Shown: positions 33,974 through 45,403 of the stretch, one piece after another | Layout of the letters: every line of letters starts with the position of its first letter | Position numbering within the stretch: the first letter of the stretch is position 1 | Assembly: GCF_001294335.1 (NCBI RefSeq) | Contig: NZ_LGKG01000134.1 | Location: 62,001-126,000, forward strand | DNA: 64,000 bases | Direction: 5' to 3' | Source: Streptomyces chattanoogensis | Lineage (GTDB): Bacteria > Actinomycetota > Actinomycetes > Streptomycetales > Streptomycetaceae | The notes under the pieces: model-generated | The model's input: the letters and a program-made list of their open reading frames with translations, nothing else | Told to the model about the DNA's origin: nothing | Database searches by the model: none | Made by a program: the position numbers and the translations under genes

Positions 33974-34540
33974 ATGGCCGAAGCCGACATCGATGCCGTC
34001 TCGGAGATACGGGTACGCGGCCGGCGGTCCGCGTACGCCGGCATCGTCGACGACCGGGCAGGAACGGTCGGATGGGCGAGCCTCGGGCCGTATCGGGGCG
34101 AGACGGCGGACCCGCGCAGTGGTGAGGTCTACGCGCTCTGCGTCCGCCCGGAGCCGATCGGTACCGGAACCCGCCGGACCCTGCTCGAGGCGGTGCACGA
34201 CCGCGCCGCGGGCCGCTTCGGGGCCCTGCCGCCGCGGGTGCTCCGCGACAACGTGCGGGGCCGTCGTTTCTACGGATCGGCCGGCTACGTGGCGGACGGC
34301 GCCGAGCAGAGCGACACCTACGGCAGTGATGACGACGGTGAGGCGACGCTCACCGAGCTGCGGTACCGGCGCGCGATGCAGAAGCAGGGGCAGAGGCAGC
34401 GGAGCGCGCCCCGTGCCCCGCTGCTCACGCCTTGCGGTGCCCTATCAGCCGCGGCTTCGCCTCCAGCCCGTCCAGCCCGTGCCACGCCAGATTCACCAGA
34501 TGGGCCGCCACCTCGGCCTTCTTCGGCTTGCGGACGTTGA
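33974..34540 (+). pseudogene. GNAT acetyltransferase with internal deletion
   Basis: The frame from ATG 33974 begins MAEADIDAVSEIRVRGRRSAYAGIV, the start of a GNAT N-acetyltransferase, but then jumps to DDRAGTVGWASLGPYRG: about 40 residues with the first strand and helix alpha-2 region are missing. The acetyl-CoA part remains (VYALCVRPEPIGTGTRRTLLEAVHDRA, VLRDNVRGRRFYGSAGY), although the usual Q/R-x-x-G-x-G/A is altered. After about 34380 the frame runs on into unrelated sequence overlapping the convergent TetR gene. It is probably a decayed gene. Confidence 0.6.
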
Positions 34541-35117
34541 GCCACCACTGGCCGGTCAGGGCGACCATGCCCACCAGGGCCTGGGCATAGAGGGGGGCCA
34601 GTTTCGGGTCGAAGCCGCGGGCCTTGAACTCCAGGCCCAGGATGTCTTCCACCTGCGTGGCGATATCGCTGATCAGCGACGCGAAGGTGCCGGTGGACTG
34701 GGCGACGGGGGAGTCGCGTACGAGGATGCGGAAGCCGTCCGTGAACGTCTCGATGTAGTCGAGGAGCGCGAAGGCGGCCTGTTCGAGGAGTTCGCGGGGG
34801 TGGCCGGCGGTCAGTGCACCGGTCACCATGTCGAGCAGCTGGCGCATCTCGCGGTCCACGACCACCGCGTAGAGACCTTCCTTCCCGCCGAAGTGCTCGT
34901 AGACGACGGGCTTGGAGACACCGGCCTTCGCCGCGATCTCCTCCACCGACGTGCCCTCGAAGCCCCGCTCGGCGAAGAGCGTGCGACCGATGTCCAGCAG
35001 CTGCTCACGGCGCTCGGCGCCGGTCATCCGGACCCTGCGGGTCCGCCGGCTGCCCGTGGCCGGAGAAGGCCTGTCCCTGTCCTTGCTGTTGTTCGCGCTG
35101 CTGTCGTCGATCGCCAC
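34425..35117 (-). CDS. TetR-family regulator in operon with the desaturase
   Basis: A 230-residue repressor. After a Ser/Arg-rich N-terminal extension of about 30 residues comes the TetR helix-turn-helix (RREQLLDIGRTLFAERGFEGTSVEEIAAKAGVSKPVVYEHFGGKEGLYAVVV). It begins 7 bp after the desaturase stop on the same strand, so the pair is one operon. Regulators in this place are conserved in Streptomyces and are probably acyl-CoA-responsive controllers of membrane unsaturation; the palindromes before the desaturase are their likely sites. Confidence 0.88.
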   Translation of the reverse strand: MAIDDSSANNSKDRDRPSPATGSRRTRRVRMTGAERREQLLDIGRTLFAERGFEGTSVEEIAAKAGVSKPVVYEHFGGKEGLYAVVVDREMRQLLDMVTGALTAGHPRELLEQAAFALLDYIETFTDGFRILVRDSPVAQSTGTFASLISDIATQVEDILGLEFKARGFDPKLAPLYAQALVGMVALTGQWWLNVRKPKKAEVAAHLVNLAWHGLDGLEAKPRLIGHRKA

Positions 35118-35124
35118 CCGTCAA

Positions 35125-36141
35125 TCATGCCGCCTGAGCGGCCTCGTCCTTTCCGCGGGCCTTGTCCTTGCCCCGGCCGGCATCCTGGCGCCGGGCGTCG
35201 ATCCGCGACGCGTTCGGCCAGCGGACGTCGTACGCCCAGCCCGCCTTCTCGAACCAGCGGATCAGCCGGGCGCTGGAGTCCAGCTGCCCCTTGAGCACAC
35301 CATGGCGGGCGCAGGTCGGGTCCGCATGGTGCAGGTTGTGCCAGGACTCGCCGCAGGAGAGCACCGCCAGCCACCAGCCGTTGCCCGAACGGTCGCGGGA
35401 CTTGAACGGGCGCTTGCCGACAGCGTGGCAGATGGAATTGATCGACCAGGTGACGTGGTGCAGGAGCGCCACACGGACCAGGGAGCCCCAGAAGAAAGCC
35501 GTCACGGCGCCCTGCCACGACCAGGTGGCCAGGCCGCCGATCACGGCGGGGGCGAGCAGCGAGACGGTGGTCCACAGCACGAACTGGCGGGAGACCGCCC
35601 GGATCGCCGGGTCCTTGATCAGGTCCGGGGCGTACTTGTGCTGCGGGGTCTGCTCCTCGTCGAACATCCAGCCGAGATGCGCCCACCACAGGCCCTTCAT
35701 CAGGGCGGGGACGGTTTCGCCGTAGCGCCAGGGCGAGTGCGGGTCACCCTCGGCGTCCGAGAACTTGTGGTGCTTGCGGTGGTCGGCGACCCAGCGCACC
35801 AGCGGCCCCTCCACCGCCAGCGAGCCCATGACCGCCAGCGCGATACGCAGCGGGCGCTTCGCCTTGAAGGAGCCATGGGTGAAGTAGCGGTGGAAGCCGA
35901 TGGTGATGCCGTGGCAGCCGATGTAATACATCGCCGTCAGCAGGGCAAGATCCAGCCAGCTCACCCCCCAGCCCCAGGCCAGCGGCACGGCGGCCACCAG
36001 CGCCACGAACGGGACGGTGATGAACAGCAGCAGGGTGATCTGTTCAAGCGAACGCTTGTTGTCGCCGCCAAGCGTCGCCGACGGCAGCGGCGAAACGGTG
36101 GAAATCGGTGACTCTTCGACGGTGTCCGGACCAGCGGTCAT
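35125..36141 (-). CDS. Acyl-CoA delta-9-type fatty acid desaturase
   Basis: From ATG 36141 (GAGGGA about 7 bases upstream), 338 residues. Four hydrophobic helices and the three His boxes of the membrane di-iron desaturases are present: HRYFTH (box I), HRKHH (box II) and HNLHH (box III), with HGITIGFHRYFTHGSF and ESWHNLHHADPT around them. The ORF continues far upstream of 36141 but that part is low-complexity noise. It puts a cis double bond into saturated acyl chains with O2 and an electron donor. The C-terminus is Lys/Arg-rich. A TetR gene follows in the operon. Confidence 0.93.
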   Translation of the reverse strand: MTAGPDTVEESPISTVSPLPSATLGGDNKRSLEQITLLLFITVPFVALVAAVPLAWGWGVSWLDLALLTAMYYIGCHGITIGFHRYFTHGSFKAKRPLRIALAVMGSLAVEGPLVRWVADHRKHHKFSDAEGDPHSPWRYGETVPALMKGLWWAHLGWMFDEEQTPQHKYAPDLIKDPAIRAVSRQFVLWTTVSLLAPAVIGGLATWSWQGAVTAFFWGSLVRVALLHHVTWSINSICHAVGKRPFKSRDRSGNGWWLAVLSCGESWHNLHHADPTCARHGVLKGQLDSSARLIRWFEKAGWAYDVRWPNASRIDARRQDAGRGKDKARGKDEAAQAA

Positions 36142-36574
36142 GTGATGTCCCTCGGCGGGGGTCTCGGGGGCTCGGGGCACTCGGGGAGCAGGATCACTCC
36201 CGGAGCGGGGCTCCGCTACGGCTACGGGACCGTAACCTACGGTTTCGTAAGTATGGCAGCGAGACCGCCCCGGGCAAGGCCGTGACAGGCGCCTCACCCC
36301 CACGTACCGCACACGCACCCGCACGCACCGCAACCCGCCCCTGCTCACCGCCCTCCCCCCACGGCCCGCCCCGCCCCGCCACCCCGCCCCCCGCACGTGA
36401 TGCCCAGCACTCGGACGGTGTGATCCCCCGATTTCGGGGAGACCTATCCTGGGGGCGTCGGACAGCGCGGTCCGCAACCCGCCCACCAGCCCAGACGGCA
36501 CCGTCGCCCGCCACCGTCCAAGAGACGCACCGCGGTGCGACGCCCCTCCTAGAACGCTGCAAGGAGCCGCACCT
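36142..36574. other. 433-bp divergent promoter region of desaturase and ppc
   Basis: No gene is supported here. Near the desaturase side are two palindromes (36223-36252). Near the ppc side, a CCCCGA/TCGGGG mini-hairpin (36426-36439) is followed by TATCCT at about 36445, a possible -10 box for ppc, and AAGGAG about 11 bases before its GTG. The middle is C-rich low-complexity sequence. Confidence 0.45.
36223..36252. promoter_or_regulatory. Paired palindromes, likely TetR operator of the desaturase operon
   Basis: TACGG-GA-CCGTA (36223-36234, perfect 5-2-5) abuts ACCTACG-GTTT-CGTAAGT (36235-36252, 7-4-7 with one mismatch). Repeated CTACGG/CCGTAG half sites 80-120 bp upstream of a desaturase are what would be expected for an acyl-CoA-responsive TetR regulator; the one in the operon is the obvious candidate. 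Confidence 0.6.
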
Positions 36575-39346
<2,772 letters not shown>

Positions 39347-39360
39347 CCCGCCCGACCCGT

Positions 39361-39404
39361 ACGACGGCGGCCCGCCCCTCACGCGAGGGGCGGGCCGCCG
39401 CCGT
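39361..39404. terminator. Strong terminator hairpin after ppc
   Basis: Two 20-bp arms (39361-39380 and 39385-39404), complementary except for one mismatch, are separated by ACGC. There is no T-run, as is common in Streptomyces; it would stop transcripts from ppc and from the convergent membrane protein gene. Confidence 0.88.
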
Positions 39405-39448
39405 ATGCCCGGCCGTACGTGCGCACAGGCCGCACCACCGCACACGCC

Positions 39449-39973
39449 TCACAACAAGGCAAACGCCGCCCCCAGCAACACCGCCCCGAACAATCCCATC
39501 ACCCACGCCGTACGCCGCATCCGCATCCCCCCGGCCACCACCAGCGCCGCCAGCAGCAACGACCCCGCAAACGGCACCCACGCATGCAGAATCCCGGCCA
39601 GCCCCGTCCGCACCGCATGCGTCGTCCCCGGCTTGACCGTCACCTCGATCCGCGCGCCCTTGTCCGGCGCCGCCGCCTGCGCCACCGACACCTTCGCCCG
39701 CCGCCTGCCGTCCCCAGCCGTCGGCACATACGGCCCCGTACACCGCTTGTCCCGGCACGCCACCACCGTCATGGTGCCGCGCTCCTTCGCCTTCACCAGC
39801 ATCGCGTACTGCGCCGTGTTCCACGACGTCCAGACGCCCGCCACCAGCAACAGCAGCGCCAGCAGACCCATCAACCCCGTCCGGGCGACAAGCAACGCCC
39901 CATAGGCGCTCTCACCCACCCGACGGGAACGGCTGCGTCTGACCGAACTGGTGCGCGTACTGCTTCTGGGCAT
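39449..39973 (-). CDS. Uncharacterised membrane protein
   Basis: A 174-residue protein: basic Ser/Arg-rich N-terminus, a first hydrophobic helix (LMGLLALLLLVAGVW), an extracytoplasmic part of about 80 residues with two Cys (VACRDKRCTGPY) able to form a disulfide, and two C-terminal helices (WVPFAGSLLLAALVVAG and WVMGLFGAVLLGAAFALL). It is downstream of pth on the same strand. I do not recognise the family. Confidence 0.7.
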   Translation of the reverse strand: MPRSSTRTSSVRRSRSRRVGESAYGALLVARTGLMGLLALLLLVAGVWTSWNTAQYAMLVKAKERGTMTVVACRDKRCTGPYVPTAGDGRRRAKVSVAQAAAPDKGARIEVTVKPGTTHAVRTGLAGILHAWVPFAGSLLLAALVVAGGMRMRRTAWVMGLFGAVLLGAAFALL

Positions 39974-40067
39974 GGCGGCGATCCTTGGCCATCAACCGCC
40001 CCCGGTCAACCTCGGACATACGGTTCGTCATCCCGTGCCCCACGCTGTCCACTTCACGCGCAATTAC

Positions 40068-40157
40068 CGGTCGACGGGCATTTGCCGGACCGCGGGCATG
40101 CACCGGCCCACGGACAATTACCGGCCCACAGACAATTACCGGCTCACGGGCAACCAC
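40068..40157. repeat. Five 18-bp tandem repeats between pth and a membrane protein gene
   Basis: Five units of exactly 18 bp, of the type CGGCCCACGGACAATTAC, run from 40068 to 40157, 12 bp beyond the pth stop; units 3 and 4 differ by one base, the others by more. A partial unit ending CAATTAC precedes. On the minus strand they would encode hexapeptides (PVIVRG-like) if translated, but no gene is convincing. Confidence 0.75.
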
Positions 40158-40168
40158 AGGACGTACGC

Positions 40169-40771
40169 CTACGAGTTGTACGTACCCTGCGCCCGCTCCA
40201 GACCGTCCACGACCAACGCCTCCACCGCATCCGCCGCACGATCCACGAAGTAATCCAGCTCCTTGCGCTCCGCGGACGAAAAGTCCTTCAGCACAAAGTC
40301 CGCAACCGGCATACGGCCCGGCGGACGACCGATCCCGAACCGCACCCGGTGATACTCCGCACCCAGCGACTTCGTGATCGACTTCAGACCGTTGTGCCCG
40401 TTGTCGCCCCCACCCAACTTCAACCGCAGCGCACCGTAATCAATATCCAACTCATCGTGAACCGCCACGATGCGGGACACCGGAACCTTGTAGAAATCTC
40501 GCAGGGCCGTCGTCGGGCCCCCCGACAGATTCATGAAGGACATCGGCTTCGCCACCACCACCCGGCGACTCCCCGGACCCGGCACACCGATCCGGCCCTC
40601 CACCACCTGAGCCCGCGCCTTGTGCGCCTTGAAACGGCCGCCCACCCGCTCGGCCAGGAGATCCGCGACCATGAAACCGACATTGTGCCGGTTCCCCGCG
40701 TACTCGGGACCAGGATTACCCAGCCCCACAATCAGCCAGGGACTGTCCGCCCCCGCACCCGCATCCGACAT
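40169..40771 (-). CDS. pth: Peptidyl-tRNA hydrolase
   Basis: A 200-residue Pth enzyme, which frees tRNA from prematurely released peptidyl-tRNA. Motifs: [23 protein letters not shown] (with the catalytic His), [20 protein letters not shown] (Asp) and [13 protein letters not shown]. The ATG at 40771 is preferred to GTG 40777 because GAGGGAG is about 8 bases before it. It lies downstream of rplY on the same strand, the common actinobacterial pairing. Confidence 0.94.
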   Translation of the reverse strand: MSDAGAGADSPWLIVGLGNPGPEYAGNRHNVGFMVADLLAERVGGRFKAHKARAQVVEGRIGVPGPGSRRVVVAKPMSFMNLSGGPTTALRDFYKVPVSRIVAVHDELDIDYGALRLKLGGGDNGHNGLKSITKSLGAEYHRVRFGIGRPPGRMPVADFVLKDFSSAERKELDYFVDRAADAVEALVVDGLERAQGTYNS

Positions 40772-40867
40772 CTGCACGCTCCCTCAACGACGCGACCGCC
40801 GCCCCACGCCGGCGGCGCGGAACGACGGTCACAGAAAGAATCCCGGCGATCAGGAAGAACCCGGCGA

Positions 40868-41458
40868 TCAGGCCTCGGCGGCTTCCTCGCCCTCGGCGCC
40901 CTCCTCGGCCGGAGCCTCCGCCTGCGCCGCGACAACCTGCAGCACAACGGCCTCGTCCTCAACGGCCAGCGAAGCACCCGACGGCAGGGTGACGTCCTTG
41001 GCCAGCACCGACGCACCCGCGTCCAGACCCGCGATGGAGACGGTCACCGACTCCGGGATGTGGGTGGCCTCGGCCTCGATCGGCAGCGCGTTCAGCACGT
41101 GCTCCAGCAGGTTGCCGCCCGGAGCCAGGTCGCCCTCGGTCACGATCGGCACCTCGACGGAGACCTTCTCGCCCTTCTTCACGGCCAGGAAGTCCACGTG
41201 CACGAGGAACCGGCGGATCGCCTCACGCTGCACAGCCTTGGGGATGACCAGCTCGCTCTTGCCATCGATGTCCAGGCGAAGCAGGGCGTTGGGGGTCTTC
41301 AGCGCCATCATCAGCGCGTGGCTGTCGATGGCGATGTGCTGCGGCTCCGCACCGTGACCGTAAATGACCGCCGGAACCTTGTTCTCACGGCGGGTGCGAC
41401 GGGCCGCGCCCTTACCGAAGTCGGTACGCAGCTCGGCGGAAAGCTTGACCTCAGCCAT
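40868..41458 (-). CDS. rplY: 50S ribosomal protein L25/general stress protein Ctc
   Basis: A 196-residue CTC-type L25, binding 5S rRNA with its N-terminal domain (LRTDFGKGAARRTRRENKVPAVIYGHG) and with a C-terminal TL5 beta domain (VEVPIVTEGDLAPGGNLLEHVLNALPIEAEATHIPESV), then an acidic Ala/Glu tail. AGGAG lies before the ATG. The order glmU-prs-rplY-pth on one strand is conserved in actinobacteria. Confidence 0.94.
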   Translation of the reverse strand: MAEVKLSAELRTDFGKGAARRTRRENKVPAVIYGHGAEPQHIAIDSHALMMALKTPNALLRLDIDGKSELVIPKAVQREAIRRFLVHVDFLAVKKGEKVSVEVPIVTEGDLAPGGNLLEHVLNALPIEAEATHIPESVTVSIAGLDAGASVLAKDVTLPSGASLAVEDEAVVLQVVAAQAEAPAEEGAEGEEAAEA

Positions 41459-41665
41459 AACAGCACTCCTCGTATCTCAGAAACATCTGGTGGGCGTCAC
41501 CCGGCCCACGACAGACCTGCTACGAAGAGCGCGTCGATAACGGACAGCCACCACAAAAGGGCGGCCTCCCTCGCCGAGCAACTCGATGAGTCTACCCGGC
41601 GGGAAGGCCACCCCAAAATGGATCTACAGCGTCCGCCGGACGCGGGCGATCTACAGCAGCGGTGC

Positions 41666-42640
41666 CTACTGCTCCTCGAACAGGCTCGTCACCGAACCGT
41701 CCTCGAACACCTCACGGATCGCCCGCGCAATCGTCGGCGCCATCGACAGCACCGTGATCTTGTCCAGCTCCAGCTCCGAAGGCGTCGGCAGCGTATTCGT
41801 GAACACGAACTCACTCACCTTCGAATTCTTCAGCCGGTCCGCCGCCGGACCCGACAGCACACCATGCGTCGCCGTCACGATCACGTCCGCCGCACCATTC
41901 GCGAACAGCGCATCCGCCGCGGCGCAGATCGTGCCACCCGTGTCGATCATGTCGTCGACCAGGACACACACCCGGTCCTTCACATCACCGACGACCTCAT
42001 GCACCGTGACCTGATTCGCCACGTCCTTGTCACGCCGCTTGTGCACAATCGCCAGCGGCGCACCCAGACGGTCACACCAACGGTCGGCAACCCGCACCCG
42101 GCCCGCATCCGGCGAAACCACCGTCAGCTTGTCCCGGTCCACCTTCGCACCGACATAATCCGCCAGCACCGGCAGCGCAAAAAGGTGATCCACCGGACCG
42201 TCGAAGAAGCCCATGATCTGATCCGTGTGCAGATCCACCGTCACCACACGGTCCGCACCCGCGGTCTTCATCAAATCCGCGATCAGCCGCGCCGAAATCG
42301 GCTCACGGCCACGGTGCTTCTTGTCCTGCCGCGCATAACCGTAGAACGGCACGATCACGGAGATGCTACGAGCCGAAGCCCGCTTCAGCGCATCAATCAT
42401 GATCAGCTGCTCCATGATCCACTTATTGATCGGAGCCGTGTGGCTCTGAATCAAAAAGCAGTCCGCACCACGCGCCGACTCCTGATAGCGGACATAGATC
42501 TCACCGTTGGCGAAGTCGAACGCCTTCGTCGGGACCAGGCCCACACCCAGCTGGTGCGCGACCTCCTCGGCCAGCTCGGGGTGGGCGCGGCCGGAGAAGA
42601 GCATCAGCTTCTTCTCGCCGGTCGTCTTGATCCCGGTCAC
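41666..42640 (-). CDS. prs: Ribose-phosphate pyrophosphokinase (PRPP synthetase)
   Basis: A 324-residue enzyme making PRPP from ribose-5-phosphate and ATP for nucleotide, His and Trp synthesis. Motifs: LMLFSGRAHPELAEEVAHQLGV, FANGEIYVRYQESARGADCFLIQS, YARQDKKHRGREPISA (ATP loop), VDLHTDQIMGFFDGPVDHL (metal), VVSPDAGRVRVA and the PRPP loop VLVDDMIDTGGTI. GGAG lies a few bases before the GTG start. 72 bp after glmU, probably co-transcribed. Confidence 0.96.
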   Translation of the reverse strand: MTGIKTTGEKKLMLFSGRAHPELAEEVAHQLGVGLVPTKAFDFANGEIYVRYQESARGADCFLIQSHTAPINKWIMEQLIMIDALKRASARSISVIVPFYGYARQDKKHRGREPISARLIADLMKTAGADRVVTVDLHTDQIMGFFDGPVDHLFALPVLADYVGAKVDRDKLTVVSPDAGRVRVADRWCDRLGAPLAIVHKRRDKDVANQVTVHEVVGDVKDRVCVLVDDMIDTGGTICAAADALFANGAADVIVTATHGVLSGPAADRLKNSKVSEFVFTNTLPTPSELELDKITVLSMAPTIARAIREVFEDGSVTSLFEEQ

Positions 42641-42712
42641 AGCAAATCTCCTCGAATTCCTGTTTGCGTGCGCTCATCACGGTACGCCCCGCACGGCGCA
42701 CCCGTTGCACGG

Positions 42713-44170
42713 TCACCGCTCGCCTTCGGACTCCTGGCGAGCTGCCGAAGCGGCCTGCGCGGCGGCGCTTCCGGGCCGCTTACGCGCGACCCAACCCTCG
42801 ATATTCCGCTGCTGGCCACGCGCGACCGCCAGCGAACCCGGGGGCACATCCTTGGTAATGACCGAGCCCGCCGCCGTATAAGCGCCGTCCCCGATCGTGA
42901 CAGGAGCCACAAACATGTTGTCCGACCCCGTCTTGCAATGGGAACCCACAGTGGTGTGGTGCTTCGCCTCACCGTCGTAATTCACGAAGACACTCGCCGC
43001 ACCGATGTTGGTGTACTCGCCGATCGTCGCATCCCCCACATAGGAAAGATGCGGCACCTTCGTACCTTCCCCGATCGACGCCGCCTTCATCTCCACATAC
43101 GTACCGGCCTTCGCCTTCCGGCCAAGATCCGTACCCGGCCGCAGATACGCATAAGGACCGACCGACGCCGACTCCCCGATACGCGCACCCTCCGCCACCG
43201 TGAAAGACACCACAGCACCCGCACCGACAACCGTGTCCGTCAGCCGCGAACTCGGCCCGACCTCCGCACCGCCACCGACACGCGTCGCCCCCAGCAGCTG
43301 CGTACCCGGGTGCACCACCGCATCCGGCTCGAACTCCACCGCCACATCGACCCACGTCGACGCCGGGTCCACCACCGTCACACCGGCCAGCATCGCCCGC
43401 TCCAGCAGGCGCTCGTTCAGCAGTCGGCGCGCCTCGGCCAGCTGCACCCGGTTGTTGATCCCCAGAATCTCGCGATGATCACCCGCCACCGCCGCACCCA
43501 CCCGGTGCCCCGCCTCGCGCACGATGCCCAGGACATCCGTCAGGTACTCCTCACCCTGACTGTTGTCCGTACGCACCTTGCCCAGCGCATCCACCAGCAG
43601 CTTCGCGTCGAACGCGAACACCCCGGAATTGATCTCCCGGATCGCCCGCTGCTCCTCGCTCGCGTCCTTGTGCTCGACGATCGCGGTCACGGCGCCGGAG
43701 GTCGCGTCCCGCACGATCCGGCCGTAGCCGGTCGAGTCCGGGACCTCGGCGGTCAGCACGGTGACGGCGTTCTTGTCGGCGGCATGGGTGTCGCTGAGCC
43801 GCTTCAGCGTCTCGCCGGTCAGGAGCGGGGTGTCGCCGCACACGACGACGACCGTGCCGTCGAGGGCGGCACCCGTGTCGGCCAGCTCCTCCAGGCCGAC
43901 GCGTACGGCGTGACCGGTGCCGTTCTGCTCGTGCTGCACGGCGGTACGGACGGCCGGGTCGACCTCGGCGAGATGAGCCGTCACCTGCTCACGGCCGTGG
44001 CCGACGATCACGACGAGGTGCTCGGGGTCCAGCTCGCGGGAGGCGGCGACGACATGTCCGACGAGGGAGCGGCCGCAGATCGCGTGCAGGACCTTGGGGG
44101 TCGCCGACTTCATGCGGGTGCCCTCACCCGCTGCGAGAACGACGACGGCTGCCGGGCGGTTGGCGCTCAC
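42713..44170 (-). CDS. glmU: Bifunctional GlmU: glucosamine-1-phosphate acetyltransferase/N-acetylglucosamine-1-phosphate uridylyltransferase
   Basis: A 485-residue bifunctional enzyme making UDP-GlcNAc for peptidoglycan. The N-terminal uridylyltransferase has VVLAAGEGTRMKSATPKVLHAICGRSL, HEQNGTGHAV and VVCGDTPLL; the C-terminal left-handed beta-helix has LRPGTDLGRKAKAGTYVEMK, LSYVGDATIGEYTNIGAASVFVNYDGEAKHHT and VTIGDGAYTAAGSVITKDVPPGSLAVARG. The C-terminal tail is Ala/Gly/Glu-rich. The GTG start has only a weak AAGGGC upstream. A tRNA-Gln gene precedes it on the same strand. Confidence 0.96.
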   Translation of the reverse strand: MSANRPAAVVVLAAGEGTRMKSATPKVLHAICGRSLVGHVVAASRELDPEHLVVIVGHGREQVTAHLAEVDPAVRTAVQHEQNGTGHAVRVGLEELADTGAALDGTVVVVCGDTPLLTGETLKRLSDTHAADKNAVTVLTAEVPDSTGYGRIVRDATSGAVTAIVEHKDASEEQRAIREINSGVFAFDAKLLVDALGKVRTDNSQGEEYLTDVLGIVREAGHRVGAAVAGDHREILGINNRVQLAEARRLLNERLLERAMLAGVTVVDPASTWVDVAVEFEPDAVVHPGTQLLGATRVGGGAEVGPSSRLTDTVVGAGAVVSFTVAEGARIGESASVGPYAYLRPGTDLGRKAKAGTYVEMKAASIGEGTKVPHLSYVGDATIGEYTNIGAASVFVNYDGEAKHHTTVGSHCKTGSDNMFVAPVTIGDGAYTAAGSVITKDVPPGSLAVARGQQRNIEGWVARKRPGSAAAQAASAARQESEGER

Positions 44171-44291
44171 GGGGATGCCCTTCGGCTTCTTGACTGCTTC
44201 GGGTGGTGGTCATCCGAAGGATACCGGGGCGTTTGGTTGCGGAAACGACGGCGGGTCCTGGCTTGCCCGCCAGGACCCGAACTTTGCTGCG

Positions 44292-44363
44292 CTCCCCTGC
44301 CAGGACTCGAACCCGGACATAAGGCACCAAAAGCCTCAGTGCTGCCAATTACACCACAGGGGA
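44292..44363 (-). tRNA. tRNA-Gln (anticodon UUG)
   Basis: On the minus strand, 72 nt fold as a cloverleaf: acceptor TCCCCTG/CAGGGGA with discriminator G, a D-arm containing TGTAATTGGCAGCA, an anticodon stem AGGC/GCCT closing the loop TTTTGGT with anticodon TTG, and a T-arm with GGTTCGAGTCC. The CCA end is not encoded. It lies 30 bp beyond the stop of the HTH gene and 120 bp before glmU. Confidence 0.93.
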
Positions 44364-44392
44364 TGGTAGAGCGGGTCAAACCGGACATCCCG

Positions 44393-45247
44393 TCAGGCTG
44401 GTCGCCGCTCGGCACCCAACACTATGCCGTACCACCAGCCTTCGATGCGACGGTATAGATCAGCGCCTTGTCGAACCCGGACCACGAGGCAGCCGCGGTA
44501 GGCCTCTCCGGTGTTCTTGCGGTTGGTCTTGGGGTTGTGCTTCTTGAGTGTGGTCTTCTGCAGCCTGGAGATGCCGATGCCGACGAAGTCGGCCCAGTAA
44601 CCCTCGGCGGCTTCTACGTCGGCTGTGATGTGGATCATCGCCCGATAGCTGATTCGCTGCGGCTCCACGCCGAGAAGGTTCAGCCAGGCCAGGAAGACGC
44701 GAATCACCCCCGGGTCGCTGTTGACGAACTGCACGTTTTCCTGTGGGTTGTGCGGCTTGCTCTTGGCTCCCTCTGCCCAGTAGAGGGCCGTTCCTGCGGC
44801 GAGCAGCTCCCGGTCCGACATGGAACTGATCTCGTCGGCAGCCTCCGCCTTGGTCTTCTCTCGCTGACGATCCCGCGCTTCGCGATACGGCGCCCACCGC
44901 GCCTCACGCATCTGATGCATGGCTTCCGGAGATTTCCTGGGCTTGGGCAGGTCCCGGACCCAGAGTGAGACCGAGCTCTTGGCCACCCCCAGCTCCGCCA
45001 CGATCTCGTCGTACGTCTTCCCGGCCCGCCGCAGCTCGCGGGCCTTCTCGCGCAGGTCGTCCTTGGCGTTGGGGCGCTTGGTCCACTCGGGAGGCGGCTC
45101 GCCCTCCAGGAGGTGGGTGAGCGTGGCATCGGTGAGGGGGCCGAGGCGCTCGTGGATCTGCCGCCGGCTGAGCCCCGCCCGTCGCAGGGCCACGGCCTGT
45201 GGCCGTAAGGCTTCGAAGTCGGGGTGATCCCGACGGGTGTGCGTCAT
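44393..45247 (-). CDS. HTH protein with possible endonuclease-like C-terminal domain, beside tRNA-Gln
   Basis: From ATG 45247, 284 residues. The first 50 residues include a helix-turn-helix (ALRRAGLSRRQIHERLGPLTDATLTHLL), and a second one follows (REKARELRRAGKTYDEIVAELGVAKSSVSLWVRDLP). After a charged linker comes a conserved domain: LLAAGTALYWAEGAKS, VQFVNSDPGVIRVFLAWLNLLGV, HITADVEAAEGYWADFVGI, KKHNPKTNRKNTGEAYRGCLVVRV. The L-x-A-x-G-x-x-x-x-x-E-G followed by F-x-N-S-D pattern recalls single LAGLIDADG-type folds seen in homing-enzyme relatives, but this is a tentative reading. It ends 30 bp from the tRNA on the same strand. Confidence 0.7.
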   Translation of the reverse strand: MTHTRRDHPDFEALRPQAVALRRAGLSRRQIHERLGPLTDATLTHLLEGEPPPEWTKRPNAKDDLREKARELRRAGKTYDEIVAELGVAKSSVSLWVRDLPKPRKSPEAMHQMREARWAPYREARDRQREKTKAEAADEISSMSDRELLAAGTALYWAEGAKSKPHNPQENVQFVNSDPGVIRVFLAWLNLLGVEPQRISYRAMIHITADVEAAEGYWADFVGIGISRLQKTTLKKHNPKTNRKNTGEAYRGCLVVRVRQGADLYRRIEGWWYGIVLGAERRPA

Positions 45248-45403
45248 GGGAACAGGGTGTCGTCCGTCACGTGCCGCGCGGGTCGAAAATGCGGGCGATT
45301 CATTAGTTCGAGCGATATATGGCGGTAGTGGCACGTAATGGGCCTGACGTGTGCCGGAGTGCTCGTCGGAGGACCCCGGGCGGACGCCCGTACGCTGGTC
45401 CGT

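Noticed and set aside
39419..44458. 1679-codon plus-strand open frame through pth, rplY, prs and glmU
   Set aside because: It is the antisense shadow of four well-recognised genes; composition is Arg/His/Pro-rich and without any motif.
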